NCBI GenBank assembly: GCA_023133315.1
Contig: JAGLWR010000089.1
Coordinates: 1 to 5,296, forward strand
From: Methanomicrobia archaeon
Lineage (GTDB): Archaea > Methanobacteriota_B > Thermococci > Methanofastidiosales > B48-G16
DNA length: 5,296 nt
Direction: 5' to 3'
A program made the position numbers and the translations under genes. Each line of letters opens with the position of its first letter. Positions within the stretch are counted from its first letter, which is position 1. A model generated the notes under the pieces. That model was not told the DNA's origin and did not search any database. It was given only the letters and a program-made list of their open reading frames with translations. Below are positions 1 to 4,882 of this stretch, piece after piece.

Positions 1-425
1 AAAAAGAGATAATAGAAGCTGAGATAAAGGAGCGTAAAAAGTGGGGAAAGGAAAGTGAAACGGTCTCGAAGATCTTGGGTATAGCGCTTAAAAATGTTAT
101 AAAAGCTCTTCTCGTATTTTTAGACGAGACCCCTTCCCTTATCGTTTTACAGGGTGACAAACTTCTCGATTTAAAAAAACTTGAAAGAATTACAGGTACA
201 AAAGTTACGTTAGCGAGAGTCAGAGACATAAAAAAACTTGGATTTCAGTTCGGAGGAATTCCGTGCATTGGATCGGGATTAAAAATGATCGTTGACCGAA
301 AGATTTTAGATGAAGAGTTTGTCGTTGGTTCTGCGGGTTCTCCTTATGTTGGCATAAAGATTAAATCGAAAGATCTTGTGAGATTGAACTCTGCTGAAGT
401 TTTTGATATCTGCAGAGAGGTTTAG
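1..425 (+). CDS. YbaK/ProX-type aminoacyl-tRNA deacylase, 5'-truncated by window edge
   Basis: Probable trans-editing enzyme that hydrolyses mischarged aminoacyl-tRNA in the cytoplasm (YbaK / prolyl-tRNA editing fold). The frame is open from base 3 to the TAG at 423-425, giving 140 visible residues; the family is usually about 150-160, so roughly 10-20 N-terminal residues are missing. A TTG at 75 could be read as a start, but the residues before it (ESETVSKILGIALKNVIKAL) match the family's usual N-terminal helix leading into the first strand, so the gene begins outside the window. Visible family features are the lysine of the VIKALLVF strand (codon 102-104, the expected catalytic Lys), the LQGDKLLDLKKL segment, the glycine-rich GGIPCIG loop and the VGSAGS turn near the C-terminus. 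The GGIPCIG loop carries Cys where relatives commonly have Pro. The amino acid and tRNA removed cannot be told from this fragment. The last 65 bases overlap tiaS on the other strand. Confidence 0.82.
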   Translation, partial: KEIIEAEIKERKKWGKESETVSKILGIALKNVIKALLVFLDETPSLIVLQGDKLLDLKKLERITGTKVTLARVRDIKKLGFQFGGIPCIGSGLKMIVDRKILDEEFVVGSAGSPYVGIKIKSKDLVRLNSAEVFDICREV

Positions 426-1593
426 ATAGGTGTCTCCTTGCACTTGGAGGTACCTCATAAAATCCTTCTTTTATCTCTCTCTTAACTTCAATTTTTCTTA
501 AATTCATTTTTTTTCCACATTTTTTGCATTTATAAACTCCCTTTCCTTTGGATTTTAATGTTCCACCACATAAACATTTTTCTTTCTGGATGGTGTACTT
601 TGGAACGAGTTTCAATATTTCTATTTTTTCAAGATTTATTGTAAGCCCTTTCGTATATTTAACACCACCGTAGACCTTCACAACGTCTCCAACGATCTGG
701 TTCCGTATTACATTTCGAAACTCTTTGGTAGGTTCGTACGCTGCGCAGAAGATCTCAGAACTATCATTTATTTTAAAGATGACATGCCCTCCTTCTATTG
801 TCGTGGGGGATTCGGAAACCTCTCCTTTGACGATAACAGAATCAAACTCTTTGATCTCCGAGATTTTTTTAGTTACTAAATGCATGTCTGTGGCCTGATT
901 CGTCAGAAAAATCTGTTTTTTATCAACTTTCTCAGATCTTATCATTTTTTGTGTTTTTTCAAGAATTTCAGGAGCCTCTCCTCTGATGCCATAAAGAACA
1001 GGACAGGGGGAGCTCGGTGCTATGCATAAATGGTCATTTCGGTAATCGTAATTATCAAAGATGAGAGGATAATACTTTTTGTCCATCTCGATTACAGTTT
1101 TTACGTCTATCTCTCTTCTTTTTCCAAACTTTGACCTTTCTCTGTAGGCTATAAGTTCGTAGGTGTGATCGTTAAGTTCCATTCCTACAGCTGCCAGAGC
1201 CCCTATGAGTCCTCTCTTGTTTCCGAGGGCAAAATAATCTATCTTATTTTTTTCTATGCACTCAAGAGCCTCTGTTATCTCTATATTCTCATGTAAAGCT
1301 TTTACAGCAAAATTTTTGAGAGAGGAAGGGATTTTTTCCATGAAAACTATTCCGGGATTTGTATTTTCCTTCCCGTAATGTGCATATTCCATGAAAATTT
1401 CTATTATTTCGTCTTTATCTCCATCTGAAATAATATTAAGTGCGCCGTTTCCTCTAGTTTTATAGGGGATATTTGGGTTTAATCTGATCAGCCTTGGATA
1501 TCCTTCACATCCAAACCTATCTATAATTAGCTTTGCTAGATACGTAGTACACATCCCTTCTTTTGAGTCAGTGTCGTCAATGCCGATGTACAT
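361..1593 (-). CDS. tiaS: TiaS, tRNA(Ile2) 2-agmatinylcytidine synthetase
   Basis: TiaS attaches agmatine to C34 of the CAU anticodon of tRNA-Ile2 using ATP, so that the tRNA reads AUA rather than AUG; it is an archaea-specific cytoplasmic enzyme. The 410 residues fit the family length. The protein opens with the hallmark IGIDDTDSKEGMCTTYLA (residues 3-20, acidic nucleotide-binding site D6/D7/D9) and KTRGNGA (45-51). A ferredoxin-like part contains LGNKRGLIGALAAVG (123-137), followed by the conserved TNQATDMHL (231-239). An OB-fold spans about 250-325, and a zinc ribbon uses C340, C342, C356 and C359. The family's terminal motif ARRHLSKPLCR is at 385-395. Fifteen extra residues (396-410) follow and are encoded antisense to the end of the deacylase gene. 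The start at 1593 gives MYIGIDDTDS directly and sits about 28 bases from a TATA box with no SD, suggesting a leaderless mRNA. Presence of TiaS implies that the cell makes agmatine. Confidence 0.96.
   Translation of the reverse strand: MYIGIDDTDSKEGMCTTYLAKLIIDRFGCEGYPRLIRLNPNIPYKTRGNGALNIISDGDKDEIIEIFMEYAHYGKENTNPGIVFMEKIPSSLKNFAVKALHENIEITEALECIEKNKIDYFALGNKRGLIGALAAVGMELNDHTYELIAYRERSKFGKRREIDVKTVIEMDKKYYPLIFDNYDYRNDHLCIAPSSPCPVLYGIRGEAPEILEKTQKMIRSEKVDKKQIFLTNQATDMHLVTKKISEIKEFDSVIVKGEVSESPTTIEGGHVIFKINDSSEIFCAAYEPTKEFRNVIRNQIVGDVVKVYGGVKYTKGLTINLEKIEILKLVPKYTIQKEKCLCGGTLKSKGKGVYKCKKCGKKMNLRKIEVKREIKEGFYEVPPSARRHLSKPLCRYQKLQQSSISQDLSI
428..455 (+). terminator. Possible hairpin just past the deacylase stop codon
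   Basis: Bases 428-437 can pair with 446-455 around an 8-base loop (438-445). This gives a 10-bp stem with two G-U wobbles, starting three bases after the TAG at 423-425. T-rich stretches follow, including a run of eight T at 507-514. On the opposite strand the wobbles become C-A mismatches, so the structure favours the plus-strand RNA. It lies inside the tiaS coding sequence (conserved C-terminal motif), so it may be coincidental. Archaeal termination mostly relies on T-tracts rather than hairpins. Confidence 0.25.
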
Positions 1594-1595
1594 AA

Positions 1596-1611
1596 CGAAA
1601 AACTTTTAATA
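1596..1611 (+). promoter_or_regulatory. BRE/TATA promoter of the HTH regulator gene
   Basis: CGAAAAA (1596-1602, BRE-like) is followed by CTTTTAATA (1603-1611, TATA-like). The centre of the box is about 26 bases before the ATG at 1634, so transcription should begin at or next to the start codon. There is no SD before the ATG. The element interleaves with the opposite-facing tiaS promoter in the same 40-base gap, so factor binding for one gene could affect the other. Confidence 0.5.
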
Positions 1612-1617
1612 ATAATC

Positions 1618-1633
1618 TATATAAATTTAATTA
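1618..1633 (-). promoter_or_regulatory. BRE/TATA promoter of tiaS
   Basis: Read on the minus strand, TAATTAAA (1633-1626) precedes TTTATATA (1625-1618), a near-ideal archaeal TATA box with an A/T-rich BRE-like flank. Its centre is about 28 bases from the tiaS start at 1593, which puts the transcription start at or within a few bases of the ATG. No SD-like purine run occurs between box and start. Confidence 0.65.
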
Positions 1634-2581
1634 ATGAGTCACGAAGTAATCGATCTCACGAATTCAATCGTAAATATTTTCAAAAGAGCAGGATTCGAGG
1701 TATCTCTTTGCGATATACGATCATGTTACGATATAATGGCAAAGAGAGGCCTTTTCAGTTTCATTGTAAAGGTATTGTCCAATGTAGATTCCTTTTCTCC
1801 TGAACATGGAACTGAAATGAGGAAAATAGCTTATTATTTTAATGTTTTTCCTCTGATAATAGCTTATAAAACAAAAAATTATTCTCTTGAGGAAGGGATA
1901 GTTTATAATAGGGAAAGTATCCCCGTAATCTCTATAGAAACACTTGAAGGCCTCCTTTTAGACGAGCTTCCTCCTTTGATATACTCGGATAGAGGAGGGT
2001 TGTATGTAAAGATAGATAGAGAGAGACTAAAAGAAGAGAGGGAAAAACGGGGACTGTCCCTGGGCTATGTGGCAGATGCTTTAAACATATCGAAATCCAC
2101 ATTGTACGAGTACGAGAATATGGAAAAGGGAGTTTTGCTCGAAAATGCGATAAAACTTGAAAAGTTTTTTGATATCCCCGTGGTAAAGCCTGTTTCTATC
2201 CTAAGGAAGATAGAAAGAGACACTGGAGAGATTAAATTAGAAGATCTGAAAAAAGCCTTGGAGAGAGACGTACTTTTAAAGCTTCATCACATGGGATTTA
2301 AGGTCGTTCCGACAGAAAAGACGCCGTTCAACGCGGTTGTCAAAGATAAAGAGATAATAATTACGGGAATAGGTGAATCCAGTTCAAGGCTTCTTAGAAA
2401 GAGGATCAGGATAGTCCATGAGTTTTCGATGATGATAGAGAAAGACGCCATGTTCATAATTGATTCGAAAAAGAATACAGAGAATATAGAGGGAATGCCA
2501 ATTCTGAGTAAAAAGGAACTGAAAAAGATAAAGGACATAGAGGATATATTTAACCTAATCTACAGCAAAAAAATTGATTAA
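1634..2581 (+). CDS. Archaeal HTH-type transcriptional regulator (Cro/C1-type HTH between two related domains)
   Basis: Matches a conserved family of putative archaeal HTH regulators of about 310-320 residues; this one has 315. A Cro/C1-type helix-turn-helix lies at about 128-183. It begins IDRERLKEEREKRGLSLGYV and continues through ADALNISKSTLYEYE (recognition helix region). It is preceded by the family's signature GGLYVKI stretch (121-127). The N-terminal domain (about 10-110) includes LFSFIVKVLSNVDSFS and IAYYFNVFPLIIAYKT. The C-terminal domain (about 212-300) has a parallel order of motifs: MGFKV, PFNAVVK, AMFIIDSKK and GMPILSKKEL. This suggests an internal duplication around the HTH. No ligand or target is known to me. 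The start at 1634 has a TATA box at leaderless distance. The gene's stop shares TTAA with the coaD stop on the other strand; T-tracts beyond it (2634-2638, 2669-2675) could end its transcript. Autoregulation or control of tiaS through the shared gap is possible but unproven. Confidence 0.87.
   Translation: MSHEVIDLTNSIVNIFKRAGFEVSLCDIRSCYDIMAKRGLFSFIVKVLSNVDSFSPEHGTEMRKIAYYFNVFPLIIAYKTKNYSLEEGIVYNRESIPVISIETLEGLLLDELPPLIYSDRGGLYVKIDRERLKEEREKRGLSLGYVADALNISKSTLYEYENMEKGVLLENAIKLEKFFDIPVVKPVSILRKIERDTGEIKLEDLKKALERDVLLKLHHMGFKVVPTEKTPFNAVVKDKEIIITGIGESSSRLLRKRIRIVHEFSMMIEKDAMFIIDSKKNTENIEGMPILSKKELKKIKDIEDIFNLIYSKKID
2567..2573 (-). terminator. Candidate oligo-T terminator after coaD
   Basis: On the minus strand a run of seven T begins four bases past the coaD TAA. 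Oligo-T tracts on the non-template strand are the usual intrinsic termination signal in euryarchaea. The run lies within the last codons of the convergent HTH gene, where it encodes Lys residues, so it could also reflect coding needs alone. Confidence 0.4.
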
Positions 2582-3003
2582 GACCTTAGCCGTGTAGAAG
2601 AGATTCTTCCTTCTTCATCAGTTATAAAATCTATTTTTATTATTTCTAACTCTTTCAGCCCTAACTTCTTTTTTTCTCTATTTATATCCCGTGCATTTTC
2701 GTATGTTTCTTCTGTTACAAGGATATAATCAGCTTTTTCTTCTAGTGAGAATCCATACTTATCGTTTATCTTAAGTATCTCATAATCTTTTCCTTCTTCA
2801 TAACCAAGAGAGCTCAAAAATTTTTCAATATATATCTTTCTTTTTTTAAATTCCCAGATTTTGCCAGCATATTTCTTATTTTTTGTCAACTCGTTGCTTG
2901 TAAGACCTATCAGCACATATCCGTAATTAAAGGCTGTTTTTAAGAAAAATTTGTGTCCTTCGTGTAACTTATCAAATGTTCCCGATGCTATTATTTTTTT
3001 CAT
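2578..3003 (-). CDS. coaD: Phosphopantetheine adenylyltransferase, archaeal type
   Basis: Transfers AMP from ATP to 4'-phosphopantetheine to give dephospho-CoA, the penultimate step of CoA synthesis, in the cytoplasm. With the start at 3003 the protein has 141 residues. It shows the nucleotidyltransferase signature ASGTFDKLHEGHKFFL (6-21, HxGH at 14-17), a basic segment EFKKRK (51-56) and the terminal ISSTRLRS (134-141), the ISSTR-type motif of this superfamily. The order and spacing fit the stand-alone archaeal PPAT rather than bacterial CoaD. A frame-open ATG at 3030 would add nine residues (MYSLVQGIF) that the family lacks. The 3003 start has an AGGT six bases upstream and overlaps the preceding gene's TGA as ATGA, so translation is probably coupled to the thioredoxin-like protein. 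The gene lies in that protein's transcript and has no promoter of its own that I can see. Its TAA overlaps the stop of the convergent HTH gene by four bases. Confidence 0.92.
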   Translation of the reverse strand: MKKIIASGTFDKLHEGHKFFLKTAFNYGYVLIGLTSNELTKNKKYAGKIWEFKKRKIYIEKFLSSLGYEEGKDYEILKINDKYGFSLEEKADYILVTEETYENARDINREKKKLGLKELEIIKIDFITDEEGRISSTRLRS

Positions 3004-3923
3004 AAAAATACCTTGTACAAGGCTATACATACAACACCAATAATCCCAATGTACAGTAGGGGGTATGCTATGAAGTAAACATGTATAAAAGTATAAAAGC
3101 TGGGATCAAAACTCTCAAGTCCTTTTATCAAATCTATTTTTGTTACATTCTGGATTTTTACCGTATCGTTGAGTATAACGGATGACGTTTCTGAAAATCC
3201 TTCTAAATAAAACTCTTTACTGTTTTTGTTTACATTTACCCACAACATACACGTTTTGTCGGTATATCTCTCAGAATTTATTATACTATTCACTACCTCT
3301 TTCTCGTTTTCTTCCGAATAGAACCCAAGGACTCTGATCTCCTTTTCTTCCAGATACCAGTTGATTGCAGACTCGATCAGTTCTCTGTCGATATTCTCTT
3401 CAAAGGAAAGTTCATTGATCGTTACTGACGGAACCTGCGAAAGTCCAAAATAAAGAAAATCATTTCTGTTGTTATCATAATCGAGATAGAGTATTCCTAC
3501 ATCTTTATTATTTATTTTGGACAATATACCGCTTATTTTTTCATATTCTTCATCTTTTTTATCTTTATCGTAGAAAAATCTAACGAAAACTTTTTTCGGA
3601 CTTAAAAAAGACTCTATTACTGTTCTAAGTTCTTCCTTGGTAGTATCCCCCTCCATTTTTACCTGTTCGTTAAATAGTACTGCTGGAGTCATTATGAAAC
3701 CGTAACTCTTAAATTCTTTATATCCGTTACTCGTAAAGACATCGATCATCTCTATGTTCAATGCTTCACCGTATTCGTTTTTCAGATCCTCTAAATACAG
3801 TTTTGTAGCCCCACAGTGTTCACAGTCTTCAGTATAAAAAAACTTGATGTTCACTGTATTTTCTTCAGCAGCAATAAAGCCGGAACTTATCAGGAGCACA
3901 ATGAATATAAAGAGTTTTTTCAT
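3000..3923 (-). CDS. Membrane-anchored protein with three thioredoxin-like domains, one redox-active
   Basis: Not a named gene to me; the fold is recognisable. A signal peptide or N-terminal membrane segment spans residues 1-20 (MKKLFIFIVLLISSGFIAAE). Domain 1 (about 24-108) is glutaredoxin/thioredoxin-like: strand NIKFFYTEDCEHC with a CxxC at C34/C37, then MTPAVLFN with the expected cis-Pro at P80. Domain 2 (about 111-193) repeats the pattern (VFVRFFYDKDKKD, then VPSVTIN at 164-170) but has no cysteines. Domain 3 (about 195-271; IRVLGFYSEENE, TSSVILND) lacks both CxxC and the cis-Pro and has only C225. A transmembrane helix at about 280-305 ends the protein. The topology predicts all three domains outside the membrane with a very short cytoplasmic tail. 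A role in extracytoplasmic disulfide exchange is an inference from the CEHC motif; domains 2 and 3 may be structural or bind a partner. It starts its own transcript (TATA box about 26 bases upstream, no SD) and is coupled to coaD by ATGA. Confidence 0.8.
   Translation of the reverse strand: MKKLFIFIVLLISSGFIAAEENTVNIKFFYTEDCEHCGATKLYLEDLKNEYGEALNIEMIDVFTSNGYKEFKSYGFIMTPAVLFNEQVKMEGDTTKEELRTVIESFLSPKKVFVRFFYDKDKKDEEYEKISGILSKINNKDVGILYLDYDNNRNDFLYFGLSQVPSVTINELSFEENIDRELIESAINWYLEEKEIRVLGFYSEENEKEVVNSIINSERYTDKTCMLWVNVNKNSKEFYLEGFSETSSVILNDTVKIQNVTKIDLIKGLESFDPSFYTFIHVYFIAYPLLYIGIIGVVCIALYKVFL
3010..3014 (-). promoter_or_regulatory. Shine-Dalgarno deciding the coaD start at 3003
   Basis: On the minus strand AAGGT (3014-3010) is followed by six bases and then ATG at 3003-3001. 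This supports 3003 over the upstream in-frame ATG at 3030. It lies within the end of the preceding thioredoxin-like gene, fitting translational coupling through the ATGA overlap. Confidence 0.6.
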
Positions 3924-3945
3924 AGTGTGAGAAACAGATAATGAG

Positions 3946-3962
3946 CTTAAAAAGGTTTCGGT
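3946..3962 (-). promoter_or_regulatory. BRE/TATA promoter of the thioredoxin-like gene and coaD
   Basis: Minus-strand ACCGAAACC (3962-3954) followed by TTTTTAAG (3953-3946) is a textbook archaeal BRE plus TATA arrangement. The box centre lies about 26 bases from the ATG at 3923, predicting a leaderless or nearly leaderless mRNA; no SD precedes that ATG. It fills the 52-base gap after the radical SAM gene, so the two minus-strand gene pairs are probably separate transcription units, although read-through is possible. Confidence 0.7.
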
Positions 3963-3975
3963 AACATCAGTACCT

Positions 3976-4872
3976 TTATTCCCACACCTTCAAAATCTGT
4001 TCCATTTCTTTTTTGTCTGGTATATAAGGATAATTATAGATAGTTTCTCCCGGAGACTCGTTGAAATAAGGTCTATTGCATTGTGGACAGCCTCTTGTAG
4101 TGTAGATAACAGGATTTTCTATAAAATCTTCAATTTTTACTCCAAACTCTGTTATATTCCCATTTTTAAATTTAAATTTAGCTGATATATCTTCTGTGAT
4201 TAGATGATATGCTAACTGTAATTTTCTATATTTTTTTAATGAAGGTCTTTCTTTTGTTTCTAAAGGCGTCCCCTTTAATGGTGTAAAGGCGAAGAGGGAA
4301 GGTCTTATTTTTTTACTGTGAAGTCTTTGAATAACCTTCACCATATCTTCCTCTGTTTCTCCCAATCCTACGATCAAATGAGAGGTGACCATGAACTCTC
4401 CAAAAACTTCCACGGCCTTTTCCAATTTTTTCCAGTGTCCATTCCATGAGTATGTGGGTTTTATTTTTTCAAAAAGATCCTTATTGGCACAGTCCAGACT
4501 TATCCCAACTCTTTCTATTTTTTTAGAAAGAGTTTTTAACTCTTCTTCTGAAAAAGGCTGTGCAGAGACTGAAATTTTATTATTTATATCTTCCACGATC
4601 GTTAAAACATCGTCAAAAAGGGCTTTATAATTTAAACACTGTATGCACACTCTCTCATTTTTGAGGTTCTTTAACAGATCTTCCAAGGCAAATTCTGGCC
4701 AGATTACTCTTGAAAGCATTTGAGAACCCGAGTTATTGGCCTGTGCACAGAATAAACATCTTCCAGTACAAAATCCTTTGGTCATTAAATAGATAGTTGT
4801 AGGAAGACAGTCGATCTTCTTTTTCAGAAGCCCGAGCTTTATTGCGGAACCATAAGAAACTCTCACGTTCAT
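3976..4872 (-). CDS. Radical SAM protein, biotin-synthase-like; probable lipoyl synthase subunit (LipS1/LipS2 type)
   Basis: A radical SAM enzyme of 298 residues from the start at 4872. The [4Fe-4S]/SAM motif is CTGRCLFCAQA with C35, C39 and C42 (CxxxCxxC), and FCAQA is biotin-synthase-like. Further conserved-looking cysteines are C22, C76/C79 (RVCIQCLNY), C128 (SLDCAN) and C262/C265 in RGCPQCNRPYFNESPGE, which could bind an auxiliary cluster or serve as a sulfur source. HLIVGLGETEEDM (165-177) fits a barrel strand near SAM. By family resemblance and its overlap with a second biotin-synthase-like radical SAM gene, I infer one half of the two-protein archaeal lipoyl synthase, which inserts sulfur at C6 and C8 of octanoyl groups. 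Which of the numbered subunits it is I cannot say. A bridging in-frame ATG at 4896 exists, but a strong AGGTGA points to 4872. Lipoylated target proteins are not in the window, so another sulfur-insertion or radical reaction remains possible. Confidence 0.8.
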   Translation of the reverse strand: MNVRVSYGSAIKLGLLKKKIDCLPTTIYLMTKGFCTGRCLFCAQANNSGSQMLSRVIWPEFALEDLLKNLKNERVCIQCLNYKALFDDVLTIVEDINNKISVSAQPFSEEELKTLSKKIERVGISLDCANKDLFEKIKPTYSWNGHWKKLEKAVEVFGEFMVTSHLIVGLGETEEDMVKVIQRLHSKKIRPSLFAFTPLKGTPLETKERPSLKKYRKLQLAYHLITEDISAKFKFKNGNITEFGVKIEDFIENPVIYTTRGCPQCNRPYFNESPGETIYNYPYIPDKKEMEQILKVWE

Positions 4873-4876
4873 AAAC

Positions 4877-4882
4877 TCACCT
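4877..4882 (-). promoter_or_regulatory. Shine-Dalgarno embedded in the upstream stop codon
   Basis: Minus-strand AGGTGA (4882-4877) lies four bases before the ATG at 4872. It shares bases with the TAG stop (4883-4881) of the upstream radical SAM gene. Ribosomes finishing that gene therefore stop on the SD of the next one, which favours coupled production of the two proteins and supports 4872 as the start. Confidence 0.75.

Noticed and set aside
75..425. Deacylase starting at the TTG at 75
   Set aside because: The frame is open to the left edge and the residues before 75 fit the family N-terminus.
2287..2538. Minus-strand open frame of 83 residues, rich in Phe, Ile and Ser
   Set aside because: It lies wholly antisense to the well-supported HTH gene; its hydrophobic look comes from the Lys/Glu-rich codons of the other strand. 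No SD or promoter.
3004..3030. CoaD starting at the ATG at 3030
   Set aside because: The added nine residues are antecedent to the family's usual start, and the ATG at 3003 has an SD and the ATGA coupling overlap.
3924..3975. Riboswitch or small RNA in the gap before the thioredoxin-like gene
   Set aside because: The 52 bases are explained by a BRE/TATA promoter at leaderless distance, leaving no room for a structured leader.
4385..4630. Plus-strand open frame of 81 residues
   Set aside because: It is antisense to the radical SAM gene, has no recognisable motif and no initiation signal.
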